From Channallabes apus (Eukaryota > Chordata > Actinopteri > Siluriformes > Clariidae): a stretch of DNA of 64,000 bases. The notes below the pieces were generated by a model. The model did no database searches, was not told the DNA's origin, and saw only the letters and a list, made by a program, of their open reading frames with translations. The stretch lies in the NCBI GenBank assembly GCA_030522415.1, contig CM060112.1, forward strand, positions 11,980,001 through 12,044,000, written 5' to 3'. Positions 31,399-42,851 of the stretch are shown in pieces (position 1 is the stretch's first letter; every line of letters starts with the position of its first letter). A program made the position numbers and the translations under genes.

Positions 31399-32159
31399 CA
31401 GACACTGCGCAGCGAGAAGAGACAGGTATATGACGGTCTCCCATAGCAGCCTTTGGTCGCAATGTCAATAAAATCGAACGACTATAGTAGATAAAGGTGA
31501 GATATTGACCAGATTGATGTTGGATACCTTCCAGTAGGCATATATGTCCTGCAGCGCACTGTATGGTAATAAAACATTGATGTCATGGGATAGGTAAAGG
31601 GAAAAAAAAAAGAAAGATCACAAGGATTGCCATCAACTGAAAGAAGGACTGAGTATGAAGAAGGATTCTCTCATTCCCTTCACTGGCTGTTAGAGAGAAT
31701 GAACAATGTTCATTATAAAACAAAGGAACGGGAAAATCGGGGGGAAAATGTTCTATCGGTAGTTTAACTGGAGATCAGACTGGATGAGAATTCTGTAAAG
31801 GAGTGGGTGTTGAGTGTTATGGACATACCCAGGGGCTATGACCACTAGGGGGGGCTTCGCTGAGCATTGATTTGAAGTGAACGATTAGGCCATAGTGCGG
31901 CCTCCAACATCACAATAATGCAGAATGCAAGCAAATTATTGTGAAGTCGTTGAATCTGAAATACAATTGGAAATGTTATTGTGTTGGTGTGAATTTGTAA
32001 CCAATGAGCAATCAGTTAGATACTAGATAAGCAAACAAACAATATCAATAAACATGAGAAAAAAAAATTAAATGAAAAATGAAAAGAGAAGCAAGAAAAG
32101 CAGAAAAAAGTGCACTTTGGGCATATGTTTTCAATGTAGTGTAGAATGGATGTAGGAAG
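30900..32159. other. Non-coding, nothing recognised apart from a (GA)n run
   Basis: The 148-codon open frame at 30813-31259 begins in Tc1-type text, is biased in composition and resembles no family that I know. Confidence 0.5.
31374..31398 (+). repeat. (GA)n microsatellite
   Basis: About twelve GA units. Confidence 0.9.
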
Positions 32160-32369
32160 CAAGTCAGTTACCCAAAAATAAGACCCAGGAGCAGAAGGAA
32201 CATCACGTAGAACTCAGTGAGTGTGCGTTGGATCAGCCCATACTTCATGTTGAGGATCATCACAGATGACGAAACTTGGGTGTACAGGTACGATACTGAG
32301 ACGCAGTGGTGTCAAACGTATTCACATTCATTACTTGAGTAGAAGTATAGATACTAGGGTTCAAAAATA

Positions 32370-33583
32370 CTTCTTTATTCAATTCAATTCAATTTTATTT
32401 ATATAGCGCTTTTAACAATGGTCATTGTCTCAAAGCAGCTTCACAAAAATTAAAGAAATTTAACAAAAAAAAAAAATAATAATAATAATAAATAAATAAA
32501 TATTCATTCATTCATTCATTCATTCATTCATCTTCTATACCGCTTAATCCTGTGTTCAGAGTCGCGGGGGACCTGGAGCCTATCCCAGGAGACTTCGGGC
32601 ACTAGGCGGGGTACACCCTGGACAGGGTGCCAATCCATTGCAGGGCACACACACATACACACACTCACACACCCAATCACACACTACGGGCAATTTAGGA
32701 ACGCCAACTAGCCTAACCTGCATATCTTTGGACTGTGGGAGGAAACCGGAGTACCCGGAGGAAAACCACCAAGCACGGGGAGAACATGCAAACTCCATGC
32801 ACACAGAGACGGGAATTGAGCCTGGCCGGGGAATCGAACCCAGACCCTGGAGGTGCAAGGCGACAGTCCTAACCACTACACCAACGTGCCGCCCAATAAA
32901 TAAATAAATAAAATAAAATAAAATAAAATAAAATAAAATAAATAATAATAATAATAATAATAATAGAAAAGAAAATAATTGGAAGTGTGGATGTGTGAGA
33001 AAAATGTGCAGATAATAATAATGAGACGAATGAATGAAATGTCTCTGATGAGCAAGCCAAGGGTGACGGCGACGGTGGCAAGGAAAAACTCCCTGAGATG
33101 GCATTAGGAAGAAACCTTGAGAGGAACCAGACTCAACAGGGAACCCATCCTCATTTGGGTGATAACAGATAGAAATGATATAACATCATGTGTGTTTGTG
33201 CAGGTGAAAATTCAATATGACAGAAATTATTTAAATTGACATGAAGACCAGTTCAGCATAGGGACGAGTCAGTAGGTGCAGAGGGCAGATGAGGTCTGGA
33301 TCACTGGAAGCACCGGAGCAGCATGTGTAGCTCCAACCATCATAAAGCTGAATCCAGCTGGAGCTGGTCCTTCTCTGGATGCCTCAGGAACCTCGCAGGG
33401 TCGGCCTTTGTCTACTGAAGCTGGCAAAATCTCCAGATGCCTCGGGATGGGTAGAGAAATACAGAACAGATGGGGAGAATTAGCGTAGTTGCCATTCGGT
33501 ATAGGTGTACTGGAGTATGAGATTATGGGATGAGTTATGTGTATGCCAGATTAAAAAGATGTGTCTTGAGTCTTTAGAAGTTG
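32370..33583. repeat. Dispersed otophysan/teleost repeat inserted in the hAT element
   Basis: It begins with ATTCAATTTTATTTATATAG and CGCTTTTAACAATGG, then CAAAGCAGCTTCACA. It later holds CAAGGAAAAACTCCCTGAGA, CTTGAGAGGAACCAGACTCA and GGGAACCCATCCTCAT. The latter block recurs reversed at 57630-57750. A/T-rich tandem tracts and a SINE interrupt it. It contains no coding sequence that I can support. Confidence 0.65.
32503..32893 (-). mobile_element. Full-length SINE nested in the above repeat
   Basis: The copy has a (TTCA)n tail at the left, TACACCAACGTGCCGCC head at the right and a reversed B box GGGAATCGAACCCAG. It sits in an (AATA)n tract, so the flanking AATAAATAAATA is consistent with a duplication but is not unique. 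Confidence 0.9.
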
Positions 33584-33714
33584 AAGTATCAACCCAAGCT
33601 TTTTACTTAAGTAAAAGTGTAAAAGTACTGGTTTCAAAACTACTTAAAGTATAAAAGTTAAAGTATAAAAGTAAAAGTACCGTGAGGGGCGACAAAAGCA
33701 TTAAGGTATCGCTT

Positions 33715-33855
33715 TCTGATCATGCGACAGGGGGGGTTGTGCGAGTTCTTATCATGCGACCCGGGGGGTGGGGGGGCGGGCGGGGCGGGGGGCGTGTTGT
33801 GCGTGTTCTTATCATGCGACTAGGGGGGTGGGGGTGGGAGGGTTGCGTGTTTTGA
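33715..33855 (+). repeat. G-rich degenerate minisatellite
   Basis: Three units share TCATGCGAC, then a run of G-rich sequence, then TTGTGCG(T/A)G and TTCTTATC. The G-runs (up to seven or more G) could form G-quadruplexes. It lies within the hAT element. Confidence 0.7.
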
Positions 33856-34599
33856 TCATAAAAATAGAGTAACGAGGCTATTTTTAAAATGTAAGGAGTA
33901 GAAAGTACAGATTATTGCTTAAAAATGTAAGGAGTAGAAGTAAAAAGTCGGCTGAAAAATAATTACTCCAGTAAAGTATAGATACCCAAAATTTCTACTT
34001 AAGTAAGGTAACGACGTATTTGTACTTCGTTACTTGACACCTCTGCTGAGACGAACCAACTGTCTTCACAGTCTTCTCTACGATCGAAAACGGCGAGGCA
34101 GGTCCGCCGCTGGTCCGATTGCATGCTCATCTTTTTTTCCCCCAGATTCATGGCTTTGTGCATGGAGAATTTGACCACGGTGACCAGACCATCAAAGTCT
34201 ACTTCCAGGTTTTAAGGCGACCGGATCTGTAGTGTGTACAAATCTCGAAACTTTTTGATATCCTTTCATAACAGAAACACTCACCATGTGTGTAATATCT
34301 GTACTTTCTTATTATGTGATGGGCTGCAAGGCAGGACAGGTATTGGTGTCTATGCACTGCTTTATTCATGGTGTGGAGCAGAGGGTTTCTGCCCAAGATG
34401 AAATAATCAATCCCTGATTTGTATCAAAGAAGCTTGAAGAAGCTGTACCATACATTTCTTTGTGAATACTTGTAGTATAAGGGAGTCTGATAGTATATGG
34501 TTTGTGGTTCTCCATGATATGATTCTGTCAAGAGTCCATCAGGTCGCGATAAATAAAACCGTTAAATATCTCAGCGTCTGTGAATCGTCCTCGTCAGTG

Positions 34600-35110
34600 G
34601 CTCGTGCAGGTTTTCCGTGCATGCACAGAAGTTGTCATTAATCCCTTATTTGTGCTATATTAATCTCTATGCAAATGTCAGAAATGGATAAGCAGTACGA
34701 GCTGACCTCCACCCACACAAGCCACAGACTCCTTTCTCTCTCTCCTCCACATTGTGCAGTAGTCTGAAAAACACCTCCGAGCACATAAAATAACCTATCT
34801 GTCTGAGCTTTGTGCGAAGTGTGTGAAAGAGAACAAGAGCGAGGGCAAGCCGGAGACAGCCAGCACCGTGTCGTTTTGCCGGCGCTCTATTGGCTAAACG
34901 GCGAGCGGGAGGCGTCCTATCAGAGTGCATGAGCTCTGCGTTTAGTGAAGATTAGGAGAGCGGGGCTGGGGATGTTCCCAGGGCAGATCCACTTAAAGGT
35001 GGGCCAATGGATTAGCATTTTCCTCTGCTCTGCTACACAGTGCTCCATGGATTCATGGTGGGCCCGCTGCCTTTCCTCTCTTTCCCAGGGTTAATAGACT
35101 CAAGCTGGGG
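34600..35110. promoter_or_regulatory. Candidate non-coding regulatory element
   Basis: The sequence is unique-looking and mixed in composition, without transposon ends. It contains ATATTAATCTCTATGCAAAT (homeodomain plus octamer), a CCGGCGCTCTATTGGCTAAA segment with an inverted CCAAT box, and GGGCCAATGGATTAGC. Inference only. Confidence 0.25.
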
Positions 35111-36344
35111 ACAGCCTGTTCCTGCTCTACATGAAGGGTCATGATAGTGATGAAAGTATTAAGGCCACACGGATAACAGAGTGAAATGGATATGCATGAA
35201 AGGGTGTTTTTCTAGACATATTATTTTAGGTATTATACTTTTTATTTCATTAAACCAGAACACTCATCCAGATACTCGTACGTTTTAGTTACAGCTATTT
35301 CATTACACCGAATGTACTGTAAGTACCCTGTGCACTTGTAGAAAGTTTTACAGCTTCTGTGACTCACTCGCATTTCAGTTAGTCCTTCCTGCGAGAGGTC
35401 CCCGTCTCACGGCAGAGCAGTCCACCAATGGCGTGCTCCAGGCTCCCCCCCCCCTCAACCAATCGGCTCCTCGTTGCTAGGTCAGAACCATATCCTGTTT
35501 GTGAGTTTCTGCACGTCAGAGACCGTATCGAAGAACTCGAGAGGGACCGAAATTAAAAGTGTGTCATGGAAACATCCAAAATGGCACCAATACCCACGAG
35601 GGAAAGAACAGAGTTGGGTCATTTCGACTGTAAGCTCATTCTTCTCCAGGAATGTTTGAGGACGCTTTTCCGTAATCAGTTTCAATGACTCAGCGTTTTG
35701 TGGTTCAATGCTCGGGTGAAACCGCCATGCCACACGGCAGACAGAATTAAAAAAAAAAAAACAGAGAGAGGAAAAGACAGTAGGCATGAGGTGGCATGTT
35801 GGCACATTCACCAGTTTACAAAATTCAGTAACTTCTCAGGCCCTGTAAGAACAAAGGCGGTTTGATTATCAGGAAATGTTCCAGTTTAAACCCTGATGTA
35901 AAGGACCATTGATTTTAGACTGCATGGGTTAAACTGGCTGTACAGTATGTATGGTACCTACAGTACTTGCTAATTACTTTCTTCTTAATACCCTGCTGTG
36001 GTTTTAGACACGTAACATTAAGCTGCTTGTCTTGGTGCACGGCACGTCAAAAGTTATTATACTCCTGAAAGGGTTCTACTTAGAACCTTTTATGATAAAG
36101 ATACTAGGATCCAAACTACATGGAAAAATTATACTGTAAAATTCATATACTTCCCTTTTATTATTATTATATATTTTTTTACACAAACAGCAGATGATGC
36201 TCTACTGATCAATGTATTTGTAATTTTAGCATCTATAGGCACTCCTGCTCAGTAAGTGTTGACCCCCATAAGAAACTAAATGATGTATGTAATTTGCTGT
36301 TTAAGATCTATATTAAAATGGTTTAGTGAACTTCTCTTAAGCCA
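35111..36344. other. Non-coding, nothing recognised
   Basis: AT-rich with a short C tract near 35446. No element ends seen. Confidence 0.5.
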
Positions 36345-36402
36345 TCAATTTCTACTCAGGATTCCAGACCACAGCGTTCAATCTAATATGACAGATTTCA
36401 CT
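36345..36402 (+). repeat. Short dispersed repeat, copy 1 (copy 2 at 40304)
   Basis: ATCAATTTCTACTCAGGATT, then CAAGACC/CCAGACC and AGCGTTC, TAAT.TGACAGAT, are shared by both copies at roughly 85% identity by eye. The family is unknown. Confidence 0.7.
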
Positions 36403-36659
36403 TTTTTTCGAAGTGATTCTATTTAAACTTGGTATACCTTGTTTAAAAAAATAATATTATATATAATTATTATATACATTCAAATAAAAACAGATTTGAA
36501 CGTCATGATATTAGTCTGAATTATCATTTTGATTTAGAAAGGTAAATGAATAAGTATTTATAATGAAGTCCGCTGCTACTATTGCACTGTTAATAGCCCC
36601 AAATCTTTGAAATGAAATGTAAGTCATACTGGTGCAGGAATTGGATTGTGAAATGGACA

Positions 36660-36990
36660 GACAGTTTTCCCAAAATGCAGGGATGTGAAGGCGGGCTCTA
36701 CGCGGAAGTGAAGGTGCTGTGGGAGCTTCTCGGCTCGTTCACGCGCTCCTCTCGCGGAGATCAAAGGCGCCCCCCTTTTTGAAGCCTCTGGGCCGCATCA
36801 CATCGCCCCGCTCTTGTGCCACTGTCTCTCATAAAATCCACCGCGTCACAAAGTCCAGCTTCCCAACAGTCAGACCCCGAGCTACACTCCCCGCTGTGTT
36901 TTATAGCGCCGGGATCATTAGCGACGATAGCTCATGGGCCGTTGCCTGATTCTGCGGCCCTGCTCCTTCACATACCTAAAGGGGGGGGGG
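36660..36990. promoter_or_regulatory. CpG-rich candidate regulatory element
   Basis: This island of higher GC and many CpG sits in AT-rich DNA. It contains GGAGATCAAAGG (a consensus TCF/LEF site) at about 36757 and GATCATTAGCGACGATAG. An open frame of 76 codons here shows no family resemblance, so I do not call it a gene. Confidence 0.3.
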
Positions 36991-37089
36991 AGGCCGCCTA
37001 ACTAGTGAGCGAGGAGCGATATCAATTTGGGCGCACGCCCATCACAGGCGCATGCCGTGACACTCTGTAAGTAAGCTAAGCTAGCAAAG

Positions 37090-37232
37090 CTAGTGGGCAT
37101 AAATAGGTTATGTTTAGGAAAATGGTATCGGATCGGTACGTGGACTCAAATACTCGCCGATTCCGATGCCAGATTTTTTTGTGGTATCGGCAGCATTTCC
37201 GATACCAGTATCGGAATCGGAACAACCCTATT
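37090..37232. mobile_element. hAT terminal fragment
   Basis: The right end, CGGAATCGGAACAACCCTA at 37213-37231, reads in reverse as TAGGGTTGTTCCGATTCCG. The inner text repeats GGTATCGGATCGG and GGTATCGGCAGC motifs, typical of the ends of a teleost hAT family. The left end is missing. Confidence 0.6.
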
Positions 37233-37234
37233 CA

Positions 37235-38110
37235 AAACTATATACAGTATGAGGTGATGGTCTTCGGCCCTTCAGAACATATGAAGGCCCCTGATTTTGA
37301 CCTGGGACCTTTACCAGCTGTTGCGTCCTTACAGGTTCGGAATTTGGGTGTCCTGTTAGATGACACATTAAAACTCGATAAACAAATAAATCTCTACTCT
37401 GATCTAGCTTCTATCAACTCCGCACACTTGCAAAAATTAAACCTTTTCTCACTGACAAGACCCTGGAGATGGTCGTTCATGCTTTTATTACATCCCGTCT
37501 TGACTATTGCAGTTCTCTTTATTATGGTATTTCTAAATCCCAAATTGCCCGTCTTCAATTGGTCCAGAACGCCGCTGCTAAATTTCTCTTAAAAAAAGAA
37601 AAAAGGGATCATATGACTCCGTTTTTTGAAGGCCCTTCATTGGTTGTTTGTTCAATGCAGAATACATTTCAAAATGTTATTATTTGTTTTTAAATCGTTA
37701 TACCAGCAAGCACCCATCTATTTATCTGATTTGCCGCACCAATATACTGTAGACCTCCGGTGATCAGAACGTTCTCTTAATTCCACATTCCAGACTCAAG
37801 CGTAGAGGAGACCGTGCTTTTTCGGTAATTGGGCCTCGTCTTTTGGAATGACTTACCAGTTGAAATCCGATTGGCTCCTAGTCTGACTATTTTTTAATCC
37901 CTTTTAAAAACCCACCTGTTTTCACTGGCCTATTACTGTAGGTTTTACTTTGCCTATCAAAAAAAAAAAAAATTCAGTTTCTGTTTTGTTTTTTTTCTTT
38001 TAGGCTGTAATCGTGTACTTTTATTTTATGATGATGTTTCTAAATGTACAGCACTTTGGTCCGTCTTGTGGCTGTTGTAAATGTGCTATATAAATAAACT
38101 AAACTTAAAC
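37235..38110 (+). mobile_element. LINE 3' end, L2-like, 5'-truncated
   Basis: Reading across frameshifts, VRNLGVLLDDTLKLDKQI, then MVVHAFITSRLDYCSSLYYG, LQLVQNAAAKFLL and KRDHMTPFF follow the order of the C-terminal part of L2-type reverse transcriptase ORFs. The 3' end GTGCTATATAAATAAAC is the L2-like tail. At least two frameshifts and stops break it, and the catalytic RT core and endonuclease are absent. Confidence 0.85.
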
Positions 38111-39247
38111 TTATATAGCCGTGTCTCCCTCAATTGTGCACTCGTCTCCATAAACCTTATATTAACACATTCAGCCATATTCAGAGGATTCATATGTCTG
38201 AACACCCTTGTTCCCACAACTCCTAGCTCACAGGCTTTTAATCTGTTTGGAAAACAAGACAAATCACCTAAGACGGCTTGAAGATCTCTGCTGGGCTGGA
38301 AAAAATCTCACAGATCAAAAATATGTAAGGCCTACAAGTGAGAGCAAGAGGTCAAGTTACATTATCTATATCTGTCAGCTGTGCAGCAAGAGCCGTTGCG
38401 AAGACAACCTGGCTAAACCACGCCCACTCCAGTCAATCACACACACCGGACAGGTGAACAGTCATATCTCAGGAACCGTATGGCCTAGAGAAAGGAGCCG
38501 TTTTCAGCATTGTGCGCATAAAAACGGATGCACCACTATGTTACATGTATTTACATACATGTATGTATGTATTTACATGTATGTAACTATGTTACAATTT
38601 CTCCAGGAATGGTCTCGATCTTCCTCTTTAACAATGTCTTATACTTATAGTTAGTAATGTATGTACACAAACACTATGAAGCATAGGCTAAGGTGCATTT
38701 AATAGCAGGCAAAAGCAAAACATAGTAAACAGTGGTTGGCTTGACAGTGGTCCTCGCATACACACCGGAGGTACTGTAAGATTCAAACCCCAAACCCTAG
38801 AGGTGTGAGGCAACAGGGCTTACAATGATGCCAAATGTATCCTTAGTTTAGTTTTGATCCTTATTAAATTAAACGTATTAAAGTCTATCTTCCTAAGGGA
38901 CGGCAGGTTTAAGCAGACGAATACAGTCTGTAACTAGTTCGTAACATCACATGGAATTTGAACATTTAGATTTTAATGAATGGGACTAATCAGAGTGTAC
39001 GTATACACCATTAGAATTGCTCTACCTCATCAATAAACAATTATCATTTATCCTTGTCTGTTGAGAAGGAATTTTTATCAATTTGCAATATGTTTTTATA
39101 CCGAGTTTAAAATCCTCTAATCTTTAGAAATGTTACACTGGATTAGTGGATGCGTGTTGAAGTTCACATATAATTATTCTTTCATTTGTATTATGCATTG
39201 CAGAATTAATGCATTACAATATTATGCATTACAGAACATATAAAATC
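38111..39247. other. Non-coding flank of the LINE, mostly unassigned
   Basis: Contains ACATGTATTT/GTATGTATGT low-complexity text near 38545-38585 and the SINE head remnant at 38755. An open frame at 38208-38654 shows no domain. Confidence 0.5.
38755..38832 (-). mobile_element. SINE head remnant
   Basis: GATTCAAACCCCAAACCCTA and GAGGTGTGAGGCAACAG are a diverged, reversed head with B box. The body is missing. Confidence 0.5.
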
Positions 39248-39515
39248 AGTCTGGTGGCTTAGTGGTTAGCACCGATGCATTGCACCTCCAGTGTCCGGGT
39301 TCGATTCCCGTCTCGGGTCTGTGTGGTGACGTGTGTATTTTCTTCCCGTGCTTGGTGGGTTTCCTTCCACAGTCCGAAAACATGCAGAGTGGTGTTCCCA
39401 ATTGGCTTATGTGTGCTCCGAGATAGATTGGCACCCCGTCCCACCTCACACCTTGGGATAGGCTCCAGTCCCCCCGCGACCCAGTATATACAGTATAGAC
39501 GATGAGTGAGTTAGT
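39248..39515 (+). mobile_element. SINE copy, diverged
   Basis: The head GTGGCTTAGTGGTTAGCACC and B box GGTTCGATTCC are present. The body is shortened and the end is GGGATAGGCTCCAGTCCCCC, then a GATGAGTGAG tail. Confidence 0.85.
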
Positions 39516-40303
39516 GAAAAAATCAGCTCATTACTTTATTTAGATGGTTGACATATTTAAGGAAAAATGTCTCTATTTGGCATTTATTTATTTTGGGTCC
39601 ACTTGTAATGTAAATCATTATAAGCACGTTATAGGCTTTACACTCTCCAGATCCTCAACCCTGGTGTTAACCTATGGGAGACATTATGGCCATGTGTTAG
39701 ATGTCAAAACACCATCTGAGGTGGAAGAACAGGGTTCAATGCTGCTGTACAGCTCTAGATACAATTCCAGGATCGATGCCAGGGATAATTAGTGCAAATG
39801 TTCTTTTCTGAATTTCATTTGTTTATCCCAATTTCTGCAAGACTTTCACCTGCGAACAGCTCGGGAGGCTGGGGTTCGACACGGCTTCTCAGGATCTTTC
39901 TCATCGCTCACTCACTGAGTGCATATGGCCTAGCAGAAACCTCAGCTGACTCACATCATATCAGCAGGGAGACAGGAACCAAGCCACTAAATTAGAATGA
40001 TGATGTGTTTGCGTGAACCTCTGCCAGCAGATGGACCCGGCAATGCTTGGATTCAAACTCGGGGCATGGTCATAAAAATTACTTACTCTAGCCTGGTCAG
40101 TGCAATTTAGCGTGCTATAACAGAATAAAAGTCAAACCCACTGTGTACTATACGCTATATGGGTTGACACAGATGAGAAATGGCGAATGGAAAAAAATGT
40201 CCAAATCTGTTGATGAATGCAAAATGTCAGAGTGAAGCAAGTTTGTGTAATGATGGAATTAATGAATAGTTTGGTGAAATGATTTTATGCCATATGGTGT
40301 CAT

Positions 40304-40362
40304 ATCAATTTCTACTCAGGATTCAAGACCATAGCGTTCCGGCTAATGTGACAGATGTTTCT
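40304..40362 (+). repeat. Short dispersed repeat, copy 2 (copy 1 at 36345)
   Basis: See 36345. The flanking sequence is dissimilar, so these are two insertions or a very old duplication. Confidence 0.7.
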
Positions 40363-40764
40363 ATTCACCACATCAAAAATAAGTGAAAGCATACTGTATG
40401 CATGAAACTTAATTTCCTTAACAGAATTAATGCTTTATAATATTACTGTACATGAAAGGTCTTCGTATTGCACTACAAGGTTTATTTTTAATTTTTATGA
40501 TGATGCATACTGTGTAGAACATATTGAGGTTCGGTTAATTAAAAGAAATAAAAATTAGAATAGAAAAAGAATGTGATCTGAGTGTGGCGTAGTTGTTGGC
40601 TCCAGACAGGCTGGGTTGCGGAAATTACTGGATCATGTTTTTGCTTTTGGTATTTTGGTCCATGTGAAAGGTGTGACAGATACTCCCCACCCTGGAGATA
40701 TACTGTATATCCGTTGCTTCTGTTGCAGCTACTTAAAGGGTCGGGTTACCAGCTTGATGGCCGA

Positions 40765-40962
40765 TTGTCATTCACACACTACAGGCAATTTGGCAAGGCC
40801 AGTTAGCTTAACCTGCATGTCTTTGGACTGTGGGAGGAAACCAGAGTACCCGGAGTAAACCCACCAAACATGCGAAGAACATGCAAACTCCATGCACACA
40901 AACCCGAGGTGGGAATCAAACCCGGACCCTGGAGGTGTAAGGTGACAGTGTTTACCACACAT
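40765..40962 (-). mobile_element. SINE copy, 5' two-thirds
   Basis: Reversed head with GGTTTGATTCCCACC, then the GTTTGCATGTTCTTCGC and GGACTGTGGGAGGAAACCAG blocks. The tail and (GT)n part are missing; the head lacks its first bases. Confidence 0.8.
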
Positions 40963-41389
40963 AGCAGTTATGCAGAATTGGGGAAAGATGAGAGAGGAAG
41001 ACTATAGTAACCACTACATACAACCCCGGAGAGCAGAAAAGCATCTCAGAACACGCATGACATTGAACCACGGGATGCATGGGATACGAACGCAAAACCG
41101 TCTATCACATTCCACACCTTACAGCCAAGAACAAGAATCCAAAGCTACTGAAATTTTTTCGTTTGTCATTTCATTTGATATGGAAGACATACTGTAGAAA
41201 GTGATTACAGAGAAAGTCATTTCAAGTATTGGAATGCAGAGCTGGAGATTAAAAATGTATTAAAAACATGCCTTTGCTGGCCATTAAGGAATTCATGGAT
41301 TTTGCTCATTAGTCGCTTTGAGCAGACATGATACGCTATTCCGATAATGAACTGCATAATTGTGGAATAATTTGTTTCAAGGATGCGCC

Positions 41390-42225
41390 ATCCTAACCTC
41401 GCTCTGGATCAGGGTTCATACAGAGGACAGCGAGACTCCTGCTGTAGCAGGGCAGCGGGTGGAGGAGCACCCCCTGTTGGCCAGGTCCTTTCTGCAACTG
41501 GATCCTCCCTCATTAGCGCTGTACCCCTTAGTGCTAACTGACTCGGGTCAACCCGACCGAGGAGCATTAAGATTTTATGAAGACAGATAACAAGCAGATA
41601 GACGGGGATGAGTCAAACTTATTCTTACCCCTTGCTGGGTTTGTCCTGCCTCTCAGTCGTACGTTTGCTTTGTCTGAGGTGCTCAGGTAACTTTGTACAG
41701 GGTGGGTCTTAGTGGATGAAATGCAGGGGCAGACACTTCTTCCCTAGGATGATTTTTATGTTAGGGTTTTTTTTATGCCTTTGCTTCTGTCTGGAGCTAT
41801 GCTCAAAAGCACAATGAGTAGCGGCACCCTGCCAGGCTTGGTACAAGAGTCCCTGGCTATAAAGCACACCAGGATCCCAGAGCGCCCAGGGGCCAGACAG
41901 CTAGCAGTCTGGGGCCACGGTCAACTGGAGTTCAACCCTTTGAAAAGTTCTGGCAGACTGCTGGCGGCGGATTGGACGTCTTCCTTCTACATAGCAGTGA
42001 ATGAATTCAGCTCATCTCTCCACACTAGCTCTGCGAGATGAAGTCTGAAAAGACAGAGGACAGAAGAGAAAACTTTGCGGGTTACATCTGGCAAGTTTAC
42101 CAGTCTGCTCCCACTCTGATTAGTCCCAGTGGGAGTTCTCTGGATGGGGAGAAAGGGAAAAGTCAGAAAAATCCCAGTGCATCTATATGTCATTCTATGA
42201 GGTTTCAGTCGGGTTGGGAGTGAGA
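41390..42225. other. GC-richer stretch with short open frames, no gene called
   Basis: Three short open frames at 41360-41590, 41775-42041 and 42038-42223 lie in a stretch of higher GC. The last two overlap at ATGA. Neither wording nor splice sites suggest a known protein, and I see no repeat ends. It could be an unknown repeat, a conserved non-coding block or chance. Confidence 0.3.
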
Positions 42226-42788
42226 CAGGAGATAGAAAGATAAAAATAAAGTTTTCACTATACTCCTTCTCTTGCCTTGACTCAGAATTTTCTTCAGAAG
42301 CTCCTGGGTATTATTTCAGCATGAGGTTTTTTTTTGTGACCTCATTATTTTGAGCATGTTTAAAAATTATTATTATTATTATTATTTATTTTTTTACAAG
42401 TTTTTTCAAACAGGATTTCTTTGCATCCGTCTCACTCTGGGGTCTTAATTAGAAAAGGATTGTGCTTCTTGGGTCATCTGCATTTTATTATTATTTTTTT
42501 GATCCCGTTGCAATTAGCATATGATTAGCAAATAATACACTAGCCTGCTTACATTTTATATTTAGTTATGCAACCTGTTTCATTCCCAGCCTTCTGTTTA
42601 CATGCCACTAGGACAGAGAATGGTTTTAATTACAGGTCTGGCAAAAGCTTCAGCAGAGAAGGATTTCATCTGTTGGGTATGGATTGAAAACGGTCTGCGC
42701 GCAAGTACAAAATCATTTTGAGACAAAATCAACTACTTTGATTAACCCTTTAATCCATCAGAGCATTTTAGCCATTATTTGTTTAACT

Positions 42789-42794
<6 letters not shown>

Positions 42795-42849
<55 letters not shown>
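42795..42849 (+). repeat. (TA)n microsatellite, left of a Tc1 element
   Basis: About 25 TA units end at the Tc1 at 42852; another (TA)n starts at its right end (43697-43742). Confidence 0.95.

Positions 42850-42851
<2 letters not shown>

Larger units (their letters stand above)
32304..34045. mobile_element. hAT element with exact 8-bp TSD, itself carrying later insertions
   Basis: CTGAGACG at 32296-32303 recurs at 34046-34053. The ends are CAGTGGTGTCAA and, inverted, CAGAGGTGTCAAGTAACG, fitting the hAT pattern. Its own sequence is the (A)AGTAAAAGTA-rich text at 32304-32365 and about 33585-34045, including AAGTATAGATAC near both ends. It has no transposase. The intervening 1.2 kb is a separate insertion. 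Confidence 0.88.
32160..34220 (+). mobile_element. mariner transposase relic split by a hAT insertion
   Basis: Left part: bases ending at 32303 read MLRIITDDETWVYRYDTET, matching the ITGDETWVYGYDPET block with the first catalytic Asp of mariner transposases. Right part: from 34054 the same frame continues NQLSSQS, and near 34146 IHGFVHGEFDHGDQT to VLRR matches the following conserved block. Removing the inserted element and one duplication rejoins the frame exactly. The rest of the mariner, including the third catalytic residue and both ends, is not recognisable, so the outer limits are approximate. Confidence 0.8.

Noticed and set aside
32580..33104. Open frame of 174 codons on the - strand
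   Set aside because: It runs through a SINE and (TTTTA)n/(TTA)n tracts, giving LLLLL and FILFYFILFY text. Repeat translation, not a gene.
36719..36949. Open frame of 76 codons in the CpG-rich island
   Set aside because: Open frames are expected by chance in GC-rich sequence, and no protein resemblance is seen.
38208..38654. Open frame of 148 codons next to the LINE
   Set aside because: No resemblance to LINE ORFs or other families; includes low-complexity TATGTATGT text.
41360..42223. Three short open frames in GC-richer DNA
   Set aside because: No domain, no splice support and no codon pattern that I can defend. Kept only as a descriptive block.
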